64,000 nucleotides of DNA from Epiperipatus broadwayi (Eukaryota > Onychophora > Udeonychophora > Euonychophora > Peripatidae): assembly GCA_028023455.1 (NCBI GenBank), contig JAQFVV010000287.1, forward strand, positions 808,001 to 872,000. The letters are read 5' to 3'. Below, in pieces: positions 1 to 10,959 of the stretch; position 1 is the first letter of the stretch; each line of letters opens with the position of its first letter. A program made the position numbers and the translations under genes. The notes below the pieces were generated by a model, which was not told the origin of the DNA, made no database searches, and saw only the letters and a program-made list of their open reading frames with translations.

Positions 1-480
1 AAGTAGGTCTTCTGAATGTTGATATCAGACAAGTTCCACTTCAAATGGCCAGACTCGAGTTTTCCCCTTATTTGAGAACTAAACAAAAAAATTTATCATA
101 TCAGTAAGATCTTTGATCAATAGCCAACCACTCATCTTTGATAATGATTAAGTGTTGTTATTACTTGGTTGTAGTATCAATTGTATATTTACTCTATTTA
201 TATTTAGGTAAAGAATTTGAATTATATACAAACATACATCACTACAGATAATTAAATAAAAATATAAAATAAGTAAGTGAAATTATCATTAGTTTGAACT
301 TCCTTTATTTATATTTTATAATTTATTATTGGAGAATTACAATATTAAATTATTTTATTCTCATAACACATTTTTTTAAAAAAATGTTTCTGAGAGAGTA
401 CAGTAGTCAGGAAAAAAGTTTAATGTTCGTTAGATTGCAATTTATGGATATAAGAGAATAGCCAAATTAGTTATTTAATT
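1..480. other. AT-rich DNA, no gene seen
   Basis: Low-complexity AT-rich sequence with short A and T runs. No ORF, tRNA-like block, splice-flanked exon or repeat family was recognised here. Confidence 0.6.
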
Positions 481-489
481 AAGTTATGA

Positions 490-1250
490 ATAAAAGACAG
501 GCAACAAGATAGGTGAGAAAGGTAGTATGGTATGCAGAAGATTTGAATAAAGACTTCATGTCAATATACTTATTCAAAAGGTAGGATGATTGTATTAGGA
601 GAATTGTTGAGTGTTGTAGTAGCAAGGATGTCATAGAAGAATAAATGAATTAATAAAAAAATAGAGAGTTAAGAGATGAAGCACTAGTATGGAGAGTAAA
701 AAGTGTTTAAATATATATAAAAGTAAACAGAATATTGGGTATGAGCTAATTTATGAGAAAAGTAGTTTACTGCTTAAAGCTCAAACGGGATCAATAGCAA
801 CAAGGGAATATCCCATAAATGGGGAAATGTGGGTGATTTAGTCTGCAGGTTATGTAAGGAATACATTGAAAATATTAGACATTTATTAATTGATTTTAAA
901 TGCTTACAAGCAGAAAGGGTAGAAATAATGAAGTTGTGAAAAATAAATATAAACAAAATGATTATACAGAAAGTGCCTTCTTAGTTTTTTTTTTTTTTGC
1001 TGGGTTTGGAAAAAGATAAGAATTAAAAGGCCATAGAGTAGACAAAAATAATGTAGTGGAAATATGATAGAGAAGTATATGGGGAAAACTTCGGATGAGA
1101 AATGGAAAGGGAAGGAAAAGTGGCTAACAGATTTTTCTGGGCATAGTGGCTGAGAGATTCCTAACTCTGAAAAAGAAGAAGACAATGCATCGCATCACAT
1201 TAATGCAGATGATTATAAGTCATAGTATTTGTTCAATAAATAAATACTGT
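490..1250 (+). pseudogene. LINE retrotransposon 3' end relic (zinc-knuckle tail)
   Basis: Decayed C-terminus of a non-LTR retrotransposon polyprotein. The clearest part is 832-938, translating as GDLVCRLCKEYIENIRHLL followed by IDFKCLQAER. This has the CxxC...H...C spacing of the zinc-knuckle at the end of many LINE reverse-transcriptase proteins. Just upstream, in another frame, 770-822 reads LLKAQTGSIATREYPINGE, which resembles the usual 'lRTGsipTRdy' lead-in, so there is a frameshift between them. Stops break the region further upstream. A direct CATCGCATCACATTA-like stretch follows at about 1186-1201, like the short repeat tails of LINE 3' ends. Nothing here could make an active protein. 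The clade cannot be fixed from this fragment. Confidence 0.6.
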
Positions 1251-1840
1251 TTATTTTTGTTTGCTTGGAAAACTGAAATAATATTACACCCAGATTACCA
1301 TTTCAGATGATGAACATGGATTAACATAAGATATTTTATAACATTGATCTAATTTAGAAATAATATATATAAACATATCATATTCTATATGAAATATATA
1401 TCATAATATTTAGAATAGTAGCAAACAAAATATAAAAAGTTTCTTATACAAATCTATTTTCAGTTTTCTATTTTCTTAATAGTTACTAATTTAAATCAAA
1501 ACAGCTTCCACTAAATATCTTATATCACTGAAACATGAAATCTTAAACAAAACATGGTTAAGTATTTCATAATACATACAGCTATATATTCTCAATGCTA
1601 GATTTTATAGAGCAGAGCTATGTTTGACCTTGTTTATGTTTGTAATTTTTACAATTTTTTCCTTTTAATCACTTACATAACACTATAAAATTCAATACAT
1701 GTAACATAAATCCATCTAATAGCCATAGGCATGCAACCTAAATGATAAAAATTTAACTTTTGATCATTTCTCTAATAAGAATTATATTAAACATCACATA
1801 ATCACCATTTCTTATACTTGCTCTTAACTGTTATTAAAGC
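1251..1840. other. AT-rich DNA, no gene seen
   Basis: AT-rich sequence with no recognised gene, exon or repeat family. Confidence 0.5.
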
Positions 1841-1844
1841 AGCA

Positions 1845-2140
1845 AAACTCTCTATATGTATTGCCACTCAATGCAAGCCAGAGTAATCAATGGATGCCAA
1901 AAGGCTTGTGCATAAAATCCCCATCTAGTGTCTACACATCCAATATCCCTAGACTAGTTTCTGGCTTGTGGCTAGGTGCAGTGCTCTCAGATCCACGGCT
2001 CCTCACTGACGAAAGCCACAAGCCAGAAACTAGTCTGGGATATTGGATGAGTAGGCACTAGATGGGGATTTTATGCACAAGCCTTCTGGAATCCATTGAT
2101 TACTCTGGCTTGCACTGAGTGGTAATACATATAGAGAGTT
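1845..2140. repeat. Fold-back element, family B (near-perfect long hairpin)
   Basis: The two halves are inverted copies. The left arm from about 1847 (AAACTCTCTATATGTATTGC, then GCAAGCCAGAGTAATCAATGG, then GGCTTGTGCATAAAATCCCC) is matched in reverse complement by the right arm down to about 2143. The centre lies near 1995. The ends carry TGCCACTCAATGCAAG and its inverse, a relative of the GCCACCTAGTGCAAG ends at 39495. No coding sequence is present, so it is best called a MITE-like or fold-back element. A 66-codon ORF inside it is a by-product of the hairpin. Confidence 0.85.
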
Positions 2141-2144
2141 TTGC

Positions 2145-2900
2145 CTGTTTTAATAATTATATTAATGAATTCTCCATTTTGGTAATTTAAGGATTGCTAA
2201 AATATTATATAGCTCATTGTAATGTTTTTTATTTACTGATTCTATGAATATATATTGACCAATTTTGGATAACTAGCTAGGTTGGTTCATTTTATTTTAA
2301 TAATGGAATATGGTGGGAAGGAAAAAAATCACCTGACAAAGATGTTGGTGTATTATTTCATATGTAGCAGGATATTACAGACGATAATGAGATAACACAA
2401 ACACATCTATTTGAAGCTTGTTGCAGTGCCAATATGTGATGATGGTTATCCAAAGTGCAAACATCAAATATACAAATAATAATATTAACTTCAATAACTA
2501 GAATAAAAGCAAAGAGGAATTAGCTGTCTAATTAGATTCCCACATGTAAATGATAATATTTATATACGTGGTATATGCTTACTTTGCATTATGTATATAA
2601 GATATTTTTAATTAGACAATATTTCAAATCAGAGTACCATGCCATTAATCATGAATATTAAGAGAATGTCTGTCATTTTTTGATTAAGCTAAAAGAGTTT
2701 GTATTTAAAAAATTACTAAATATGAACTAACTGGAATAGGATACAGTATATGATTTACATAGTTTAATAAATTAACAATTAAAATCCATAAGCAATAATT
2801 AATACATATAGTTATTCAGACAGATTAATAATAATTTGTATAAAGTAATTATTTCAATAAAGATAAAAGCAATATTTTTTTTTAGATTTAAATAATAATC
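2145..2900. other. AT-rich DNA, no gene seen
   Basis: AT-rich sequence between a fold-back element and a SINE. No coding or RNA feature seen. Confidence 0.5.
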
Positions 2901-2901
2901 C

Positions 2902-3011
2902 AGTTAAGCGTTGGTGGTCGAGTGGTCAGCACAGCTGCCTTACAAGCAGTTGTCCCGGGTTTGCGGGTTCGCTTTCCGGCAGATGCTTTGACACATGAGA
3001 AAAAAAAAAAG
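2902..3011 (+). mobile_element. tRNA-Gly-derived SINE, copy 1
   Basis: The body begins GCGTTGGTGGTCGAGTGGTC (A-box region) and contains GCGGGTTCGCTTTCC (B-box region), then GATGCTTTGACACATGAG and a poly(A) run. The layout matches a tRNA-Gly gene of the GCRTTGGTGG...CCGGCCAAYGC type. AATAATCC occurs on both sides, at about 2893-2900 and after the A run, and is the likely target-site duplication. It is a SINE rather than a tRNA gene because it has a poly(A) tail, disrupted stems and many sister copies. Confidence 0.85.
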
Positions 3012-3054
3012 AATAATCCTGTGAAGTTAAGATCATTCGTCAAGAAGTTTATAA

Positions 3055-3066
3055 ACCCCCCCCCCC
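3055..3066. repeat. Poly(C) tract
   Basis: Uninterrupted run of about 12 C residues in very AT-rich surroundings. A longer one lies at 43571-43584. Confidence 0.9.
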
Positions 3067-3403
3067 CTATTTAAAAATAAAAAGTCAAATGTTCTTATCT
3101 TTTCAAAAGTATTTATCTTGTATTTTGATTTGAGAATACCCACAGTACTCAACAAGACACCGTTGAACTATTATAACAACATTACAACACACGTGCTTAT
3201 AAATCCCTTCTGTTTAAATTTTCCCATTTAACTATATTTAGATTGATGGATTCTCTATTTTACATATACAGTTATATTACATTAAAGCTAATATATATAA
3301 ATAAACTTTCTTTTACAACAAATTACTGAGCTTGTCTGGGCATGCACATATGTAATTACGCGAATGTATTTGACAAAAAAAATATTAAAATTTTAACATA
3401 ATT

Positions 3404-3500
3404 GTCAAGCGTTGATGGCTTAGCGGTTAGCATAGCTGCCTTCCAAGCAGCTGGCCCGGTTCGCTTCCCGGTCAACACTTTGACATATGAAAAAAAAAAA
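3404..3500 (+). mobile_element. tRNA-Gly-derived SINE, copy 2 (closest to tRNA-Gly-TCC)
   Basis: This copy keeps the block TAGCATAGCTGCCTTCCAAG. It matches the D-arm/anticodon region of animal tRNA-Gly(TCC), with TCC in the anticodon position. B box GGTTCGCTTCCCGG, then CAACACTTTGACATATG and poly(A). The target-site duplication TTAACATAATT is clear, at about 3393-3403 and 3502-3512. It places the 5' end at GTCAAGCGTTG, so the GTCAA leader belongs to the element. Confidence 0.9.
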
Positions 3501-3620
3501 ATTAACATAATTACTGGAAGTTAAATATTATTCATTTTAAACATTAAATTAGCTTTTTAAAATGAATTTATAGCTGTAAATAATCGTAAGATAAATTTAC
3601 CTGAATAACTTGAAATGCCC

Positions 3621-3725
3621 TTTTTTTCCTCATGTGTCATAGCATTGGCCAGGAAGCGAACCTGCTAACCCGGGACAATTGCTTGTAAGGCAGTTGTGCT
3701 GACCACTCGATCGCCAATCCTTGAC
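3621..3725 (-). mobile_element. tRNA-Gly-derived SINE, copy 3
   Basis: Reverse-orientation copy. Poly(T) at 3621-3627, then CCTCATGTGTCATAGCATTG, the inverted B box, and GCCAATCCTTGAC at the far end. ATGCCC precedes and follows it (3615-3620 and 3726-3731), a short target-site duplication. Confidence 0.85.
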
Positions 3726-3731
3726 ATGCCC

Positions 3732-6700
3732 TTTTCCAAAGATTATGCAAGTATTTCATTTTGCTTAATTATATGCAATCACGAATTTACTAATTTTGCT
3801 GTGCAAGTAACGGATCATTCATGAATTTGGCTAAAGACACGTCAGGGTCTTTTCCAATGAGGACTAATAGTCTTTAACATCATATGGCTTTGATATAATA
3901 GTTGATCCAAAGTATAGGACAACTTTACTGAGTTGTCCTTTAATATTATATTTAATTTAATTGTAACTTTATCAGATGACTAATTAAATTAAGTCTGTAG
4001 CTGATTAACTAAATTACATCACAGTGAAATTATTATTATTATTTTCTTTTATAAATTCTTTTAAAAATCATTTAAATTTGCAAATCAAAAACGAATTTCT
4101 ACAAATATTTTTTCATAATTGTTTTTATTTTTAAATTTCTTGATTAATTTATTTTAAATTATTTCTCCGTATCTTTTACACAAAGTTGTTTGTACATTTT
4201 TTTGTTAAGGTGATATAATTTACCTAAAAATTATATTTATGAAAATATTTAAAAAACAATTTGCCTCCTCCTTCTCCTCCTCCTTCTTCTTCTCATTCTT
4301 CTTCTATTATTATTATTATTTATTTATTTTAATCTAATACAAAGTTTTAAATATAAGCAAATTTATTTTTATTTATTTATCTTTTGATCTTCAAAAATCT
4401 TAATCAAAATGCTTTTAATTATTTTTTTTTAATTTGAATATCTATACACAAACATGATAGAAGTATCGATTTTATATAGAAAAAATAATTTTTAGATATC
4501 CAATGAATGATCAACATCACTGCATTTTTTTTTTTTTTATAAACTCTTATCATTTTCAAAAAGTATTTTTGCATAATACAATATATGGGGCAAACACAAA
4601 TAGAGAACCACAAACACTTGACAATGTTGATTATCTTAGATAATTTAAATCATATTACTAAATAATAAAGTACTTAGATCTTAGACCTGCTGCCTGTGTT
4701 TGTGACGACAGAATGATGTACCTTTCTCCAGTGGGTGGGTGTGTTTCCGATGATGGCAGAATGCCATATTAAAAAGTCAAATTTTTAACAATACGAAAAG
4801 TATAAATTTGTACACAAAAACATCCTCTAAAGGATTTTGAAGAGGAAAATAAAAATATTTTGACCCAAACATAAAAATTAATAAATTTATTATACACTAG
4901 TATTGGATTACAGAATGCGTAGCAGTTAGTAATGCAATAGACAAATTCTTTTGTTGTTTGATTAAGAACAAACAGGAAATTAATTTAAAATGATTCTTTC
5001 AAGATGTTATTAATTTTCTTGAAGATATAAAATTGAATTAATATTGCCACCATATTAACTGTTCAGGATTTAGTAGCAAACCGTATCCCAAGTTGAGTTT
5101 CCTAAATATATTCAAAGTCTGACTGTTTGTATCTATTATAATGTGTAAGATAAATGTTTAAATAAGAAGTCTTATTATCATGGCATTAATGATTAATTTA
5201 ATTTATAACTTTGATATTAAAAGTACATTTATTTCACTGTATATATACCCCAGGTATGTAATGTTTTGAAGCCAAACATGCAAAACTAGATCGCACCCAA
5301 AACGGTACAGTAATTCACACTCTATCATTACTCCTTCCGATATTATGATCTCTTGAGTCTACTAGGAATTCCATATGCCCATTAATTCACTGAAGCAGAA
5401 CATAGAAAATGGTAGTACATGATTTGAATGAGCAAAATACTGTGTACATTATTCTCTGCAAGTTTTGATCAAAATAAAGGAAAGCAGTACTAGGAAAAGA
5501 AATGAGACTATAATTGTGGAGTGATCATGAAAACCAAACTATAACAAATTGCATTAAAAGTACCACATCTGGCTTTTGTAAAGATATGTATATAAGAAAG
5601 AAAAAATCAAATAAATTAAATTGTATATAATATGTAAATACCCAACAATCTATTCTCAATACACAAAACAAAGTATATATAATAAACTTTTAACAGTCAA
5701 GCAAACTTTTTGTGCGGTAACCCAAAGTCAATATTTATATAACACTCAAAATTCCAGAGCATGCTCAGTTGTATACTACTAGACTTCTAGTTCAATACCT
5801 TATTAGAATTAGCAATGTATCAAACTATTTTAGTCTTTTCCTACTATTTGATTCACTACAAACAGTATCAATGTTTTGAGGGATTAATTATAATCAGATT
5901 CTTTCTTGTGATAAGAAAATGTAGATTTATATTAAGAATTATATTTTGACCTTTTATATTGGCAAACGTGTCTCTGCAATAAATGGCTGAAGTTTCAGTT
6001 TCCCCAATCCTAATAGAGTACACAGATTAATGTTTATCAGTGCAATTCATTTATTCTAACCTTTGTATTATTTAATAATATATTTAAAGGTGTAGAATGT
6101 CTAAATCCTATATTTAAAACTTTTAAAACATCTTTTTAAATTTAAATACTATTTAAAAATGTAAAACAAATATTTCTTATTAACCTTAATTCGCTTATCT
6201 TTCTATTTTTTTTTTTTTTAGAAAATAACCTCACATGCCTACATAGTAAACTATTACTATAATTGATTTTTATAAAATTGTTAATATAATTTATAACATT
6301 CGTTTTTTTATCAGCCTCATATTTACATAAATATAAAATAATAAAAAAAAAAAAAAACACAATTAAACAATTAATATGTCTAAATGTACTAAAATGCAAG
6401 TATTGGTGAAAACAAAACTTCTCTGAAAGTGCTCAGACATTAAATTTATTATCTGTAATTAGTTTCAACAATACTTACATTTTAGTGCATTTAGACATGA
6501 AAATATAAAGTATAAAAAACTATTTAAATTTTGGAAGCTTATGTTTTAAAATATGTTTTCTTACAGCAAAGGTTTTTAAATCATTTTATAATCAAATTCC
6601 CCTCTTCTCTTCCAAAACGTAAGCTTATGGTTAAGACCTGTAGAGGTCCCTATTATCACATTTTTTTGCGCACATTCTTGAGGTTATAGCCTTAGTAAGT

Positions 6701-8030
6701 ATTACATACATATACATATTAATGTAAAATAATACTCATACAGAGTTTAAATATAAAATTTTAACAATATTTATTGTACCAAGTATACTTTTGACATTTC
6801 ACATCATATTTATGGTCAGTATGGAAACGTTAATATATCTAAATATTTTAAACATTGGAAACATCTATGTAGGCTTGAATGACCATATTAATTCATAAGG
6901 ATATGTTTTAATTAACACTTTAGGATCATATCAATCACATCACCCATTACCTTTAACACAAGAAAACTATATTTTCTATCTAAAATCAGCTGTCTAATGC
7001 ATTATTCAATCACTGCTATAGTCAAACTATACATCACTCCATTTACAGCCTAACCCATCGACATGTTCTTCTTTCCATAGAATTTAATAGCATATCCTGC
7101 CGTAATATTCTTAATTTATCTAACATATTAGAAATGAATTTTGATTTGCGCTTATTTATTTCATGCTTCAATAATGTTTTAGACAGGGTATGAGCACAAA
7201 TTTTCACATGACCCACCACTCTCCACACTATCTCATAACACTGATACACCTGAATACACATATGTCGAAAAGATAAATAATGTTTTAATATTAATACATG
7301 TAAATGATTCACAGATCCATATAATTAATATACATTACATGAAACCATATATAATATGCATTAAAAAATTGTTATTTATTCATTCATTAATATGACAGTA
7401 TTAACATTATATATTGTTTGTATATAAGCAATTACTTTCGGTGTTTCATCTCTAATATAATAAAATAATAACATTATTATATTTTGTTTATTCATCAATA
7501 TATTACGAGATTATCTTTGGAGAATTCTTTTATAGATATAACTTACGTATTATTTATTCACAAATGCAACAGAAAGTATTAACATTAATTTTTAAAGACC
7601 ATTTTACGTTTTTATTTTTATTTTTAAAAAATTTAAAACACCAGAAGCAAAATAATAGTGTTATGTAATTTGTAATTACAAGATTAAATTTAATATAAAA
7701 AGAAATAAATAAACAGATAACAATAAAATAATTCATATTGTTCATTTAAAAAATACTATACACTATGTATAACCAATGCTCAGTAAAAAAATGTGCTTTT
7801 TTTTTTTTTTAATCAAGGGAACAAAAGTTAACAGTTTGTGTAAGATTTTGATTTATAATCTGATTTTATTTTAATAGATGGGCTTCAAATAAGCTGAAGT
7901 AATTGGAAGATAAAATTCTTAATACTGTAATTAAAAAATAATTCATAGTAAAAAAAAAAAAAATTATATACTAAATATTGAAATACAAATATAATCTAAA
8001 TACATAACCTAGATATAATTAAAGGGAATT
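3732..8030. other. AT-rich DNA with microsatellites, no gene seen
   Basis: Long anonymous stretch. It has a CTCCTCCTTCTT pyrimidine-rich tract and an ATT run near 4263-4325, and several A or T runs. A slightly GC-richer pocket at 4686-4765 has no open frame with splice sites. Short ORFs here are AT-rich and rich in K, N, I and F, without motifs. I see no gene. Confidence 0.5.
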
Positions 8031-8034
8031 TGAA

Positions 8035-8750
8035 CCCAGACTTTCAAGCTCTCTACAGTCATCCACTCTATCCAATACAACCGATATTCATGACCACATA
8101 TATGTGAAAAAGATAAATGATCTCCAATATAAAGATTTCATGCTAAACCAGCACTCATCAGTAGGTCCAGATCATCATCTTCCACACATATATATAATCA
8201 GTGCTCAGTTTATTTTAAGAAAGCAAATCTACACACTTTAATGAACAGGCTTCAATCCCCTCCAACTCTTTAGCCATCCATATCAATAAAATCTGTTGAT
8301 GGAACACCAAAAGCCCTCGATGATGCTAATACCTATGTTGACCTTAAGCCCATCTGGCCCCTCATATGTAGGATCTTAATATGTCTATTTAAAGACACAG
8401 AAGGATGATGGGTTGATTGACTTAAGGTCAACATGAGTATGACTATAATATTGGCATTATCAAGGACTTTGACCATTCCATCACCAGATTTTCAGTGATA
8501 TGGATGAGTGTGAAGAGTTGGAGAGCAGAGAGGATTGAAACCTGACCATTAAAGTGAGTAGATTTGCTATCTTAATATAAACTGAGCACTAAATATATAT
8601 GTGTGGGAAATGATAATCTGGACCAACTGATGAGTGCATATTGGGGATCATATATCTTTTTCACATATATAAGATCGTGTGTATCAGTTATATTGGATAG
8701 ATTGGATGACTGTAAGGAGCTTGAAAATCTGGATTCAAATCCTCTTTAAT
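8035..8750. repeat. Large fold-back element, family A (about 720 bp)
   Basis: Imperfect palindrome centred near 8388 at TGTCTATTTAAAGACA. Left-arm blocks such as TCAGTGCTCAGTTTATTTTA and ATGTTGACCTTAAG return inverted on the right as TAATATAAACTGAGCACT and CTTAAGGTCAACAT. The outer ends match too (GAACCCAGACTTTCAAGCTC against GAGCTTGAAAATCTGGATTC). No coding capacity. One-arm relatives lie at 10565-10955 and 19490-19790. Confidence 0.85.
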
Positions 8751-8759
8751 TACATACTA

Positions 8760-9720
8760 AATATTGTTGAAACCAAAATAGATTTTAATCAACTCTTTAT
8801 AATATGATTATATAAATTAGAAATTAAGATATGTAGTTATTTAGAAGTACTAAGAGCAAAATTTGGCAGAATATTTTTCTGAGTGGTATATTATTTTAGA
8901 ATGATCTAAAGCATTATAAATTACACATTCACCTACATAAAACTGAAATATTTTCATCTATAATCAAACATCGGTCGTAAAGATTATGTTTTCATAAGTT
9001 ATAATATACATCATGTAAATTATTTTTTTACCCCCTGTATATATATTAATGCTTGTATATAATTTGTTATTAATAAAGTTTATTTTATTAAAAAAAAAAA
9101 GATATATACTATACCCTATTTTTTATTGCCATAAAATGGACGGTTTTAAAATGATATATTAACTACAGAATATTTTATTTGTAGTAATATATACTAAATG
9201 ATGTTTGTTACGTTTTTATAAAATTTATTTAATAAGCCATACTTTTACTTTTAAAAAATTGAAAAAAATATAGACTTTTGATAAGTTAATCTTTTTAGCA
9301 GTTGATCTTTCAGTCAGTTTATCTTTACCTAATCTACATATTAATTATTGATCTCATGACTGTAGATGATTTAAGATACACTTTTGTTAAATATATATAT
9401 ATATTTTATGATTATTATATATATATATTTGTGAATTGACAGTTATACTCCATATAATTAATAGTACAACTTTTTTTTACAATGATTTATGTCTCTTTCA
9501 CTAAAGCTTAAGATTATAGCGCTAAAAAGCTAGATCTTTATCTAAGTTAAGAAGGCCAAAAGCTTTAATCAAGCCAGATCCACTACCAAGCCTATTTATT
9601 TACGTGAAAATAAATATTTTTTGAAAAAAGTTTTATTAAGGAACTACAATTTAATTTCATTTGCCTTTTATTTCAGTAAATGTTTGCTGGAAAAATTATA
9701 AATTTGCTTTAGGGTTTTAA
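8760..9720. other. AT-rich DNA with (TA)n tracts
   Basis: AT-rich sequence with TATATATATATAT tracts near 9390-9430. No gene or repeat family recognised. Confidence 0.5.
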
Positions 9721-9722
9721 AA

Positions 9723-9800
9723 CAATGGTTGGTAACTTATAATCCACAGGCCACTTAGTGACCTTAAATGGATTCGGGATGACTCATTAATTGCCTTTCA
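9723..9800 (+). mobile_element. hAT-like transposon end (fragment)
   Basis: CAATGGTTGGTAACTTATAA followed by TCCACAGGCCACTTAGTGAC resembles the terminal inverted repeat of hAT elements (CAGNGGTxxxxAAC...GGCC). The partner end was not found, so this is a fragment or a decayed non-autonomous copy. Confidence 0.4.
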
Positions 9801-10280
9801 GAAAAGTGGAGCTTTTTTTAAATACACTAATATTTCAATGGATTTATATTTTATCAATAATTATTTATTTTATCAATTAATATTTAATTTTGATAAAAAT
9901 AAAATTACACAAATGATGCATTAATTTTATTTTCTGGCAATCAATAACCTGAAAAAAGAACTAATTTTAAAGAAATATGAAAACAAATAATCAAATATAT
10001 AAATGAAATAATATTGGAATATTGGGCATTTCAATTTTTAACAATTAAAAAAATAGCAGTATTTTAAATGAATTTCAGTTCATCTCGTATCTGTGAACAA
10101 ATCTTTTCTCAAATGGAATTATATTTTAAACCCATTAAGAAATCAATTGACACATAATAATTCAGATTCTTGTGTTTACATAATTTTTGCATGTTTCGAT
10201 TGTTTTGTACATTTTGAATCAATAACAAAAAAAAAAAAAAGACATGATTTTATTACTCGAGAGTTCATAAGAAGTTTGGG

Positions 10281-10296
10281 CCAGGATCGATCCTGG
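10281..10296. repeat. 16-bp perfect palindrome within a B-box-like block
   Basis: CCAGGATCGATCCTGG is a perfect palindrome. GGATCGATCCTGG resembles a tRNA B box, and nearby CATACCGATACC and CAGTATG can pair. It may be a worn fragment of a second tRNA-related repeat, but no A box or tail is certain. Confidence 0.35.
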
Positions 10297-10480
10297 GATC
10301 ATACCGATACCAAATCAGTATGATGAAACAATGACATATTTTTTTTTATAAAGTGTTATTATTTTTTATGATTGAGTTTGCACTATAAGAAGAATATTCT
10401 TTTTATATCTTATGCATATTAATGCATTTTTATTATTATCACTTTTCATGTTATATATATACATTTTCTTATTAATCATC

Positions 10481-10527
10481 AATATTTGAAATACAGGCAT
10501 TCTTCATATGCCTGTATTTCAAATATT
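10481..10527. repeat. Perfect 20-bp hairpin
   Basis: AATATTTGAAATACAGGCAT is followed by a 7-nt spacer and its exact reverse complement. It sits just upstream of a family A repeat arm. It could be a fold-back end or a small-RNA hairpin; the sequence alone does not decide. Confidence 0.85.
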
Positions 10528-10564
10528 TACACATTAAGCCTGCATTCTGCCCATCCCTTTTCTA

Positions 10565-10955
10565 CATATTTAAATGGATAAGATCCTATACATGAGAAGT
10601 CGGAGTAATGAAGTCAACATAGGCATGGCAATAATATTGGCATCAGCATGGGATTTGAGCATTCCATCATCTGATTTCAATGGTGTGGATGGCTGAAGAG
10701 TTAGAGGTTGGAGTGGATTGAAGCTTGTCCATTAAAGTATGAGGGTTTGCTATCTTAATATAAACTGGGCACTGATTATATGTGTGTGTGAGAGAGATGA
10801 TAATCCGGACCAACTGATGAGTGCTGGTTCAGCATGAAATACATACATTGGTAATTATTTATCTTTTCTACATGTGTATAATCATGTGTATCAGTGGTAT
10901 AAGATAGTGTGGATAGTTGGTGCTTGGAAGTCTGAGTTCAAATCCTCTATATTTA
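10565..10955. repeat. Family A repeat, single arm
   Basis: Diverged copy of the right arm of the 8035-8750 fold-back. Shared blocks include GTCAACATAGGCATGGC, ATAATATTGGCATCA, TTGCTATCTTAATATAAACT, CCAACTGATGAGTGC and GTTCAAATCCTCT, in the same order. No opposite arm is present. Confidence 0.8.
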
Positions 10956-10959
10956 TTAA

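Noticed and set aside
904-1185. 93-codon minus-strand ORF
   Set aside because: Antisense to the LINE relic and low-complexity; explained by the plus-strand element.
1861-2061. 66-codon ORF in the hairpin
   Set aside because: It spans the centre of a fold-back element, so the two halves are inverted copies; not a gene.
8035-8750. CRISPR-like or satellite array
   Set aside because: The repetition is inverted, not spaced direct repeats; it is a fold-back element.
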